Below are positions 8,921 to 16,797 of a stretch of DNA of 64,000 bases, one piece after another (within the stretch, counting starts at the first letter, position 1; each line of letters begins with the position of its first letter). Location of the stretch: positions 2,218,501 through 2,282,500 of the forward strand of contig NC_007912.1 of NCBI RefSeq assembly GCF_000013665.1, written 5' to 3'. Below the pieces are notes generated by a model. The model saw only the letters and a program-made list of their open reading frames with translations, made no database searches and was not told where the DNA came from. Made by a program: the position numbers and the translations under genes. The stretch comes from Saccharophagus degradans 2-40. GTDB lineage: Bacteria > Pseudomonadota > Gammaproteobacteria > Pseudomonadales > Cellvibrionaceae.

Positions 8921-11900
8921 ATGATTGCCAATTTTGACACGCTTGGGCTTATTGAAATCCTACAGGAAAACGCAGAGCATCACTTTAAAGATGGAGCGCC
9001 ACCAGCGTTTAGAACGTTTGTTAGTTTATTTCTTAAACACTACCCACTTGATGCTTGGCAATCTAGGCCGGTTACAGATTTATTCGGTTGCTGTTTTGGC
9101 TTGTGGCACTACCTACAAACGTCGGTTGTTAACGGCGAGGCGAGGGTGGCGGTATTTAACCCAAACCTAGAAGAGCATCGCTGGGAGTGTGGCCGCACAG
9201 TCGTCATGGTTTTACAGCAAGATATGCCTTTTTTAGTGGATTCACTAAGGTTAGAGCTACAGCGTCAAGGGGCACAAATTCACACCATAAAAAGCACCGT
9301 GTTAGGTGTACATAGGTGCGAAGATGGCAGTGTTGATAAGCTAGTCGCTGATACTTCGGTAAGCTCTTCATCGAATACCCAAAATGGCGAAGTGCAATAC
9401 TCCAAAGAAGCGCTTATTTACATTGAAATTAGCCTTCGCCCAACAGAGGCAGAGCACACTCGGCTTATAAATGCTTTAAATATTGTCTTACGCGATATTA
9501 AGCGAGTGGTAGACGATTACAAGCCAGTACTGGGTAAGCTCGAACAGGTTAAAGAAAACTTAACAGCCGCAAACGTACCCAATGAGAATGTGGCGTTTTT
9601 ACAGTGGCTAGCGAACGGTCATTTTTCATTTTTGGGCTACCGTGAATTCGACTATGCCGCCACAGATGGCAAGTCGGGTTTGGTTGAGCGTGTGGATGAG
9701 CGCCTAGGTATATTTAAAAAAATTGCAACAGAGCAAAATTTTGTTGCTGAAGAAAACTTTGCTACGGGTACCGACCAGTTTTATACCCGCGATGATGTGA
9801 TTTGTTTTTCTAAGTATTCAACGCGCTCTAATGTACATCGCGGGGTATACCCTGATTACATAGTAATTAAAAAATACAGTTCCCAGGGCGAAGTGGTGGG
9901 AGAGTACCGCTTTTTAGGTTTGTTTACCTATAGCGTATATACCTTATCGCCCTTAGAGATACCGTTAGTGCGCAACAAGGTGCAGGCGGTTGTTGAATAT
10001 TCTGGGTTAGACCCTGCTAGTCATAGCGGTAAAAATCTTCGCCGTGTTATTGAAAATTTTCCGCGAGATGAGCTATTTCAAAGTGATCAAAAAACATTAA
10101 ACGAAAGTATTGTTGCTGTAGCAGATATTAATGAGCGCCACGTAGTGCGTTTGCTAATGCGAAAAGACCCATTTGGGCACTTTGTGAATTGTTTGGTTTA
10201 TGTGCCTAGAGAGGTATACACCACCCGTATTCGAGAAAAAATAGAAGCGATTATAGGCGAACACTTACAATCTGGCGATTGTGATTCTACGACGTATTTT
10301 TCTGAATCTGTACTGGCTCGTGCGCACATAGTGTTCAAAATTGATAAGGCGCAATGCCCGCTTCTGAATGTTGAAAAAATTGAATCCGAAATTGTAGCGA
10401 TTACGCGCAATTGGGATGATGGCCTGCTATCTTTGTTAGTAGAGAAGTACGGCGAATCTAACGGTGTTGCGCTAAACCAAGTTTACAAAAATGCTTTTTC
10501 GCCTGGCTACCAAGAAAACTTCAATGCGCGGGCTGCCGCACACGATATCGACTTGGCCGAATCGTTAGAAACCTCTGCCAGTATCGCAATGAACTTTTAC
10601 CAAACTGTGGGCGACGAGGAAAATACAATACGGTTTCGCGTAATGCGCATGGAAAACCCGATCGAGTTATCGGATGTGATTCCAATAATTGAAAACCTTG
10701 GCTTACGCGTGTTAGGAGAGAGGCCCTACAAAATATTACGCCAAGGCAAACCTATGGTGTGGTTGCACGATTTCGAGCTTAAGTACGGGCTGTCGAATAG
10801 CGTTGATGTACACTCGGTAAGGAATTTGTTTGAGCAAGCATTCTTGGCGGTTTGGAATAAAGCCACTGAAAGCGATGACTTTAATCGCTTAGTGTTAGGG
10901 GCGAGAATAAATTGGCGAGAAGTGAATTTATTGCGCGTATACGCCGCATATATGAAACAAACAGGGTTTAACTCAAGTCAAGACTATATAGCAAACACAT
11001 TGGCCAGCCATTTAGATGTTACCCGTAATTTGGTGGCGCTGTTTAAAGCCTACTTTGACCCAAGGCTACACAAGCAAGATAAAAAAGATGATCAACGTAT
11101 TAAGCGCTTAACCGACAACATTCTAGAGCAGTTAGATGCGGTGAGTAACTTAAACGAAGACCGTGTGTTGCGCAGATACTTAGAAATGTTTGAAGGGAGT
11201 TTGCGCACTAACTTCTTCCAAAAAGATGAGCAGGGCAACCCTAAGCCTTATGTTGCTGTTAAGTTTAGCCCGCGCAAAATACAGGGTATTCCCGAGCCTC
11301 GCCCTTTATACGAAATATTTATGTATTCGCCTCGCGTTGAGGGTGTACACCTGCGCGGTGGAAAAGTAGCTCGCGGTGGTTTGCGCTGGTCGGATAGGTT
11401 GCAGGATTATCGCACCGAAGTGCTGGGGCTTGTGAAGGCTCAGCAAGTTAAAAATGCAGTGATTGTACCTAATGGGGCTAAGGGCGGTTTTGTTGCTAAA
11501 AAGCTTACCTCTAGTATGTCGCGCGATGAATTTATGGCGGAGGGAATTGCCTCTTATCAAACCTTTATTCGCGCCTTGTTAGATATAACCGATAACGTAC
11601 ACGGTGAAGAAATTACTTCGCCAGTTAACGTCGTTAAACGCGATGAAGATGACCCTTATTTAGTGGTCGCGGCCGATAAAGGCACTGCAACGTTTTCGGA
11701 TATCGCGAACGAAATATCCCTAGAGTACGGCCATTGGCTGGGCGACGCCTTTGCTTCTGGCGGCAGCCAAGGCTACGACCACAAGGGTATGGGGATAACG
11801 GCGCGCGGCGCGTGGATTTCGGTGCAGCGCCACTTTAGAGAGCGTGGTATAGATATACAAAAAGAAGATTTTACCGCAATAGGCATTGGCGATATGGCCG

Positions 11901-13804
11901 GCGATGTTTTCGGCAACGGCATGCTGCTGTCGGAACATATTTGCTTGGTGGCCGCATTTAACCATATGCATATATTTATCGACCCAACACCCAATGCCGC
12001 AACAAGTTTTGCCGAGCGCAAACGGTTATTCGAAACCCCTAGAACCAATTGGGCCGATTACAATACAGAGCTTATTTCTAAAGGGGGCGGGGTGTTTTCT
12101 CGCGATGCTAAATCGTTAAAAATCACCTCGGAAATGAAAAAAGTCTTCGATATAGCCGAAGATACCTTAACGCCCACAGAACTAATAACGGCTTTGTTAA
12201 AAGCGCCAGTAGATTTACTTTGGAATGGCGGCATAGGCACCTATGTTAAAGCAGCAAGCGAAAGCCATGCGCAAATTGGTGATAAAGCCAACGATGCTTT
12301 ACGGGTGGATGGAGCGCAGCTGCGCTGTAAAGTGTTTGGCGAGGGCGGTAACTTAGGTATGTCGCAGCTGGGCAGGGTGGAGTTTTGCTTAAATGGTGGA
12401 GCTTGTAATACCGATTTTATTGATAATGCAGCAGGCGTTGATTGCTCTGACCACGAAGTTAATATCAAAATATTGCTAGATAAATTAGTGCGCGAGGGCG
12501 ACCTCACTCAAAAACAACGCAATGCTACACTCGAATCCATGACCGATCAGGTGGCGGATCTTGTATTACAAAACAACTATCGGCAAACGCAGGCCATAAG
12601 TCTTGCGCGTTTTCAGGTTGGCAACCGCGTAAATGAATATCGCCGCTTTATTACTTATTTAGAGGCAAAAGGTAAGTTAAATAGAAAGTTAGAGTTTTTG
12701 CCAACTGATGAGCAAATAGTTGAACGCCACGGGCATAACCAGCAACTTACGCGGCCAGAGCTAAGTGTGCTTATCTCGTACGCCAAAGTAGTATTAAAAG
12801 AGGCGTTGATAGCAACAGATATATCCAAAGATGAATACGTTGCAGCAGAGGTAGAAACAGCCTTTCCACAGTTGCTACGCGAAAAATATAAGCAGGAAGT
12901 GTATCAGCACAAGTTATTACCTGAAATTGTAGGTACCCAAATAGCGAACGATCTTATTAATAATTTGGGTATAACTGCAGGTCACAGGCTGCTAGAAACA
13001 ACAGGCGCAAATATTTCGGAAATTGCCAAGGCGTATATTGTGTCTCGCGATGTGTTTCAGTTTAACGCTTTTCTTGAATATATTAAGTCGTTAGATAATA
13101 AGGTAACGGCTGAATTTCAAGCGGAACTGTTAGGTAAAATGGTGCGCAGGGTACGCCGCGGTACGCGCTGGTTTTTACGCAACCGCAGGGCGGGCATTAA
13201 CGCACGCAAAGAAATAGAAATATTTAAAACGGGAATAGAAGCAATAAACGATTTAACCGAAGATGTTGTAGATGGCCGAGCAAGGGCGGATTGGGCTGCT
13301 CGCTACCAACGTTTGGTAGATAGAGATGTGCCAGCAGTGTGGGCCAAGCGTTTAGCTATGCCAGATAACTTGTTTTCTGGCTTAGGTGTTGTGGAGGCTA
13401 CTATCGTTGCGAATGTAGATAACCAGCAGGTGACAGAAGTATTTTATTTATTGCTCGATCGGCTCAGTCTAAACTGGTTTGCATCACAGCTGTCAGATGT
13501 AAAAGTGGAAACCTATTGGCAGGCGCTGGCTAGGGAATCGTATATAGATGATTTAGAAGCCCAGTTGCGCAAGCTAATAATAAGCCTTGTGCGCCTTAAA
13601 GAGTCGCGAAGCTGGGACGAAACAATCAGCCTTTGGGAAGTTGCAAACAAGGACTTGATCGAAAGGTGGCGCTCTATGGTTACAGAGGTGGAGGGCACAT
13701 CATCCACCGATTACGCCATGTTTGCCGTGGCGCTGCGCGAATTAATTGATTTAGCGCAGGCTACAGATCACTGCCAAAAGCTGGAATCAATTGCTAATGG
13801 CTAG
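8921..13804 (+). CDS. gdhB: NAD-specific glutamate dehydrogenase, large (about 180 kDa) type
   Basis: A 1627-residue protein from the ATG at 8921; a TTG 12 bases earlier would add four residues, but GGAA before the ATG favours 8921. Length and layout fit the L-GDH180 class: a long regulatory N-terminal half (about 1-700), a catalytic Glu/Leu/Phe/Val dehydrogenase core with GGLRWSDR and IVPNGAKGGFVAKK near the substrate lysine, then a Rossmann part with GGIGTYVKAASESHAQIGDKAND, and a long C-terminal helical region. It deaminates glutamate to 2-oxoglutarate with NAD in the cytoplasm, feeding carbon from amino acids into the TCA cycle. It stands alone as a transcription unit. Confidence 0.95.
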   Translation: MIANFDTLGLIEILQENAEHHFKDGAPPAFRTFVSLFLKHYPLDAWQSRPVTDLFGCCFGLWHYLQTSVVNGEARVAVFNPNLEEHRWECGRTVVMVLQQDMPFLVDSLRLELQRQGAQIHTIKSTVLGVHRCEDGSVDKLVADTSVSSSSNTQNGEVQYSKEALIYIEISLRPTEAEHTRLINALNIVLRDIKRVVDDYKPVLGKLEQVKENLTAANVPNENVAFLQWLANGHFSFLGYREFDYAATDGKSGLVERVDERLGIFKKIATEQNFVAEENFATGTDQFYTRDDVICFSKYSTRSNVHRGVYPDYIVIKKYSSQGEVVGEYRFLGLFTYSVYTLSPLEIPLVRNKVQAVVEYSGLDPASHSGKNLRRVIENFPRDELFQSDQKTLNESIVAVADINERHVVRLLMRKDPFGHFVNCLVYVPREVYTTRIREKIEAIIGEHLQSGDCDSTTYFSESVLARAHIVFKIDKAQCPLLNVEKIESEIVAITRNWDDGLLSLLVEKYGESNGVALNQVYKNAFSPGYQENFNARAAAHDIDLAESLETSASIAMNFYQTVGDEENTIRFRVMRMENPIELSDVIPIIENLGLRVLGERPYKILRQGKPMVWLHDFELKYGLSNSVDVHSVRNLFEQAFLAVWNKATESDDFNRLVLGARINWREVNLLRVYAAYMKQTGFNSSQDYIANTLASHLDVTRNLVALFKAYFDPRLHKQDKKDDQRIKRLTDNILEQLDAVSNLNEDRVLRRYLEMFEGSLRTNFFQKDEQGNPKPYVAVKFSPRKIQGIPEPRPLYEIFMYSPRVEGVHLRGGKVARGGLRWSDRLQDYRTEVLGLVKAQQVKNAVIVPNGAKGGFVAKKLTSSMSRDEFMAEGIASYQTFIRALLDITDNVHGEEITSPVNVVKRDEDDPYLVVAADKGTATFSDIANEISLEYGHWLGDAFASGGSQGYDHKGMGITARGAWISVQRHFRERGIDIQKEDFTAIGIGDMAGDVFGNGMLLSEHICLVAAFNHMHIFIDPTPNAATSFAERKRLFETPRTNWADYNTELISKGGGVFSRDAKSLKITSEMKKVFDIAEDTLTPTELITALLKAPVDLLWNGGIGTYVKAASESHAQIGDKANDALRVDGAQLRCKVFGEGGNLGMSQLGRVEFCLNGGACNTDFIDNAAGVDCSDHEVNIKILLDKLVREGDLTQKQRNATLESMTDQVADLVLQNNYRQTQAISLARFQVGNRVNEYRRFITYLEAKGKLNRKLEFLPTDEQIVERHGHNQQLTRPELSVLISYAKVVLKEALIATDISKDEYVAAEVETAFPQLLREKYKQEVYQHKLLPEIVGTQIANDLINNLGITAGHRLLETTGANISEIAKAYIVSRDVFQFNAFLEYIKSLDNKVTAEFQAELLGKMVRRVRRGTRWFLRNRRAGINARKEIEIFKTGIEAINDLTEDVVDGRARADWAARYQRLVDRDVPAVWAKRLAMPDNLFSGLGVVEATIVANVDNQQVTEVFYLLLDRLSLNWFASQLSDVKVETYWQALARESYIDDLEAQLRKLIISLVRLKESRSWDETISLWEVANKDLIERWRSMVTEVEGTSSTDYAMFAVALRELIDLAQATDHCQKLESIANG

Positions 13805-13907
13805 TTTCTAGTTACCAGTGGCCTAGAAGCTAAGGGGCAGAGGAGCTAGGGCTTAGATCATATGGCCGCCAAGGCCAATTGGTGGGCGTTTTAGGGTGTA
13901 ATGACCT

Positions 13908-14141
13908 TTGAATACACAAAATAATAGTCGATTAATTGTAGATTTAACCCTATCGGCAGAGAAGTACCAGCTAATGTACGCCGGTGCGGCCAAACATGTT
14001 TTGGCCTACACCCGCGATGGCCGCTCTATTCGGTTTCCTGCTCACATACTGCGCCCCTTTGTTACTCGCGATGGGGTGCAGGGTTCGTTTGTAATCGAAT
14101 TTGACCAAAACAACCGGTTTGTGGGCATAAATCGTCTCTAG
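13908..14141 (+). CDS. DUF2835 family small protein
   Basis: A 77-residue protein that starts with TTG at 13908; a GGGTG stretch about 9 bases upstream could serve as ribosome-binding site and no ATG is available. The sequence LIVDLTLSAEKYQLMYAGAAKHVLAYTRDGRSIRFPAHILRPFVTRDGVQG matches the DUF2835 pattern over almost its whole length. Members are small, conserved in gammaproteobacteria and have no known function. It sits between the glutamate dehydrogenase and pyrD on the same strand. Confidence 0.85.
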   Translation: MNTQNNSRLIVDLTLSAEKYQLMYAGAAKHVLAYTRDGRSIRFPAHILRPFVTRDGVQGSFVIEFDQNNRFVGINRL

Positions 14142-14233
14142 TTTGGGTTTTAAGCCAATACCGCCGTGAACTCACACAAGGCTTTCGGTATACTTCGCGC
14201 CATTCTTTTCTCTCCCTACTATAGCGAGATGCC

Positions 14234-15253
14234 ATGTATTCCTTTATTCGAAACTGCTTATTCAAACTAGACGCTGAAGTCTCCCACGAATTGTCTCTAG
14301 ATTGGCTTGGGGCTTTCGAACGGCTGCATATGCTAAAGCCGTTTGCCCTCAAAGTGACGCCTAGCCCCATTAACGTAATGGGTATCGATTTTCCAAACCG
14401 TGTGGGTTTAGCTGCAGGGTTAGATAAAAACGGCGATTTTGTGAATGCCCTAGGCCAGTTGGGGTTTGGTTTTGTTGAAATTGGTACAATTACCCCATTA
14501 GCTCAGTCCGGTAACCCTAAGCCTCGCTTATTTAGGCTACCCGAGCACCAAGCCATTATTAATCGCATGGGGTTTAACAATAAAGGGGTGGATCACCTAG
14601 TCGCGCAGGTGCAAAAACGCCGTTATCCAGGCGTGCTGGGCATTAATATTGGTAAAAACAAGATTACCCCAGAAGAAAACGCGCTAGACGATTACGTAAA
14701 GTGTATGGATAAAGTGTATGCACACGCCGATTACATCACGGTAAACATCTCATCTCCAAACACTCCAGGGCTTAGAAACTTGCAGTTTGGCGAAACACTT
14801 GCCAATTTGATTGCAGGCATAAAGCAGGCGCAAGATCGCTTAGCGCAAACCCACGACAAATATGTGCCAGTAGCTGTAAAAATTGCGCCAGATATGACTG
14901 CAGAAGAAATTCATTCTGTGGCAGATACCCTAGTAAACGGCAACATTGATGGCGTAATTGCCACAAACACTACCATTAGCCGCGAGGCGGTACAAGGGCA
15001 TATTAATGCCGATGAGGCAGGTGGTTTAAGTGGTTTACCTGTGCGGGATAAATCTACCGAAGTTATCGCAACGCTGTCGGCCCATTTGCAGGGTGCAATG
15101 CCGATTATCGGCGTAGGTGGCATAGTAGAAGGTGCAGATGCGCAGGCTAAAATAGCGGCAGGCGCCAGCTTAGTACAAATATACAGTGGGTTTATTTACA
15201 AGGGGCCAAAATTAATAGCGGAGGCGGCCGACGCCATAGCGTCGGCGGGTTAG
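14234..15253 (+). CDS. pyrD: Dihydroorotate dehydrogenase (quinone), class 2
   Basis: A 339-residue enzyme, close to the 336 of E. coli. The N-terminal 40 residues ([25 protein letters not shown]) form the membrane-docking helices typical of class 2. The FMN barrel follows, with [11 protein letters not shown], the catalytic serine loop [14 protein letters not shown] and the phosphate-binding end PIIGVGGI and [16 protein letters not shown]. It oxidises dihydroorotate to orotate with ubiquinone at the inner membrane in pyrimidine synthesis. A terminator follows 14 bases after the stop. Confidence 0.96.
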   Translation: MYSFIRNCLFKLDAEVSHELSLDWLGAFERLHMLKPFALKVTPSPINVMGIDFPNRVGLAAGLDKNGDFVNALGQLGFGFVEIGTITPLAQSGNPKPRLFRLPEHQAIINRMGFNNKGVDHLVAQVQKRRYPGVLGINIGKNKITPEENALDDYVKCMDKVYAHADYITVNISSPNTPGLRNLQFGETLANLIAGIKQAQDRLAQTHDKYVPVAVKIAPDMTAEEIHSVADTLVNGNIDGVIATNTTISREAVQGHINADEAGGLSGLPVRDKSTEVIATLSAHLQGAMPIIGVGGIVEGADAQAKIAAGASLVQIYSGFIYKGPKLIAEAADAIASAG

Positions 15254-15267
15254 AACGCCTCCTGACT

Positions 15268-15290
15268 GGCTCGTAGATTGCGAGCCTTTT
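15268..15290 (+). terminator. Rho-independent terminator of pyrD
   Basis: GGCTCG, a 7-base loop, CGAGCC, then TTTT. It starts 14 bases after the pyrD stop codon and fits an intrinsic terminator. Confidence 0.8.
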
Positions 15291-15557
15291 GCCCTCGTTA
15301 CCGAGGATTGGGTCGATTCCATTCACGGCCTTGTACCATTAAAAGCTTGTGTGTTTACCGCAAACACTCGCAAAGCTTTACTTTAAGTTGAGCACCAGCA
15401 GCTTGGCTTTAGCCAAGTGGGATGTCAGCTTTTAGTACAGCGGAGAATGTGTCTCCAACCGTAGTCTCGTCCCTGGGTTAAGGGTTGCGCCGCTTGAGAG
15501 GAGAGACAGGCAAGCTGGCGCTGGCCAACGAGTTGGCCAATAGGTGTTGGTAGGCTA
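15291..15557. other. Intergenic region between convergent pyrD and rmf
   Basis: No gene supported. It holds short hairpins, including CTTGGC-TTTA-GCCAAG near 15402-15417 and TGGCCAAC-GA-GTTGGCCA near 15521-15538. Neither has a T-tract on the minus strand, so I could not place a clear rmf terminator. Confidence 0.5.
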
Positions 15558-15764
15558 CTAAGAAATATTGGAGATTCTCTGGACTTGCGCCAGTGTATTA
15601 AAGCCGTTCCAGTGATCTTCGCGGCCTTCACGCCATCCGGTTAACCATGATTGTTTAATCTCACCTGTTGAGTGAGGGCACAAGCTGCGCGATCTACCCT
15701 CTACACCGGCTTGGTAGCCGCGGGTAAAAGCTCTGCTTGTATGGTCTCGTTTTTGGCGTTTCAT
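15558..15764 (-). CDS. rmf: Ribosome modulation factor
   Basis: A 68-residue basic protein starting MKRQKRDHTSRAFTRGYQAGVEGRSRSLCPHSTGEIKQSWLTGWREGREDHWNG, which matches the hallmark RMF sequence (MKRQKRD, RGYQAG, CP, WLxGWREG). RMF binds the 30S subunit in stationary phase and drives formation of inactive 100S ribosome dimers. At 68 residues it is longer than the 55 of E. coli and closer to pseudomonad forms, owing to a C-terminal extension. GAGG lies 10 bases upstream of the ATG. In other gammaproteobacteria the gene is growth-phase regulated; nothing here shows the mechanism. Confidence 0.95.
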   Translation of the reverse strand: MKRQKRDHTSRAFTRGYQAGVEGRSRSLCPHSTGEIKQSWLTGWREGREDHWNGFNTLAQVQRISNIS

Positions 15765-15967
15765 AGATGTGGTACCTCGCGATTAAGCGTCTTAATGTAA
15801 AAATGATTTTGGTCAAATTAGCACAGCGTTCTACCGGCTCCTTTAAACATGTAGGTTCCAAATTGATAGCAGCTGTATAAATACACGATGAATACATGCT
15901 AAATACACGGCGCTTATCAATTAACGTTAAATCGAATTTACTTTTGGGTTTAAAGTTTATCTACGCC

Positions 15968-16005
15968 TGTAACTTGTACCTTGTAACTTAACTGTAACCG
16001 TTACA
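15968..16005. promoter_or_regulatory. TGTAAC direct repeats ending in a palindrome (possible operator)
   Basis: TGTAAC occurs at 15968, 15982 and 15993, and the last copy is followed by C and GTTACA, giving the odd-length palindrome TGTAACCGTTACA at 15993-16005. It lies about 200 bases upstream of rmf and about 800 upstream of rlmKL. It resembles a regulator-binding cluster; the regulator is unknown. Confidence 0.3.
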
Positions 16006-16472
16006 TTAGCACGTGGTTAAAAGCGGTAAATAGGTCTTAAACGTATAGCGCTTGCCTCCATAAGTGAATGTAAAAAATAATTGCTCGGTAACCAGCTAAA
16101 AGTTAGCGGTTAAGTAGCAATAAATTTAAAAAGCAAATATTTTGGTATTTGATTAGCAACTTTAAATTACTCAGATATTGGTTTTGAATTACAAACGAAT
16201 TAAAACCAGTAGCAATAAGTAAGGCACCTCCAGCTTGTTAATTAGCCATAAAGGCTGAATGTGATGAGTTGATTTTATCCGCCACCGCGCCACCGCAAAC
16301 AGCAGGTGCTGAATGCGGGGCGAAATGGTTTAAAGTTACAAAGTGGCGCTTAACATAAAAAACCAACTATAGTTTTCTACTGTTAACCGCGGGTTTACAC
16401 ATGCACAAAGTAATGCAAGTACTAAATTGAGTATTGATGTAAAGTAAGCCTTCACAGGCTGGTTATACACAC

Positions 16473-16545
16473 GTTCTAAGATTTTAAAGTGGGTACGGGC
16501 GAAATGCCCAATATAGCCTCCAGTTTAAAACTTTAATCTTAGAAC
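16473..16545 (+). ncRNA. Long imperfect hairpin, candidate structured RNA
   Basis: The arm GTTCTAAGATTTTAAAGT (16473-16490) pairs with ACTTTAATCTTAGAAC (16530-16545) over 16 base pairs, with two unpaired bases on the 5' side. The loop holds a second small hairpin GGGC-GAAAT-GCCC (16497-16509) and a CCTCCA motif at 16517-16522. I do not recognise it as a known riboswitch or small RNA. It could act in DNA as an inverted repeat, but the nested inner hairpin suits RNA. Confidence 0.4.
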
Positions 16546-16592
16546 CCCACATGCAAAAGATGTTAAAACGAAAAAACGTTTAATATTAAGTG

Positions 16593-16654
16593 CTTGGGGC
16601 CGCCTGCGTGCCGCCGGACTAAGCCGGTAAACCCGAAGGAACCGTCACCCCAAG
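16593..16654 (+). ncRNA. GC-rich structured element before a terminator, candidate small RNA or rlmKL leader
   Basis: CTTGGGG (16593-16599) pairs with CCCCAAG (16648-16654), closing a GC-rich interior with CCGG-ACTAAG-CCGG (16614-16627). It stands out in an AT-rich region and is followed after one base by an intrinsic terminator. This arrangement fits either the 3' half of a small RNA or a leader whose folding decides read-through into rlmKL. No known family came to mind. Confidence 0.4.
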
Positions 16655-16655
16655 T

Positions 16656-16677
16656 AAAGAGCTACATGGCTCTTTTT
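16656..16677 (+). terminator. Rho-independent terminator upstream of rlmKL
   Basis: AAAGAGC, loop TACATG, GCTCTTT, running into a tract of five T. It lies 120 bases upstream of the rlmKL start, with no plus-strand gene before it, so it must end a non-coding transcript or act as an attenuator. Confidence 0.75.
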
Positions 16678-16797
16678 AAAAGCGCTGAACACTCAGCGGA
16701 CTTTCAGTGTCCCAGAGCTGAACCAAAAAGTGAAACAATTAATATTTATAGCCAGTCGGCTGTATATGCGATCAGAGAATATAGCGTGCAATCAGTT

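Larger units (their letters stand above)
15765..16592. other. Long non-coding region between rmf and rlmKL with several stem-loops
   Basis: No credible open frame on either strand. The stretch holds the rmf promoter (minus) and a run of inverted repeats: 16090-16111 (AACC-A-GCTAA / TTAGC-GGTT), 16180-16207 (GGTTTTGAATT / AATTAAAACC), 16287-16349 (GCGCCAC / GTGGCGC with inner helices) and 16473-16545. A CCTCCA motif occurs at 16055, 16227 and 16517. TGTAAC repeats lie at 15968-16005. The density of structure suggests one or more plus-strand non-coding transcripts, but this is inference. Confidence 0.5.

Noticed and set aside
15300-15330. Sequence resembling a tRNA T-arm (GGGTCGATTCC)
   Set aside because: No matching acceptor, D or anticodon arms could be folded around it.
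15425-15631. Second minus-strand frame overlapping rmf
   Set aside because: It overlaps the certain rmf gene in another frame and does not resemble any protein.
16180-16545. Possible retron or RNA-based defence element
   Set aside because: There are stem-loops, but no reverse transcriptase, nuclease or other effector gene lies nearby.
16594-16797. 68-codon N-terminal extension of RlmKL
   Set aside because: It crosses a terminator hairpin and GC-rich structured element, and homologues start near the ATG at 16798.
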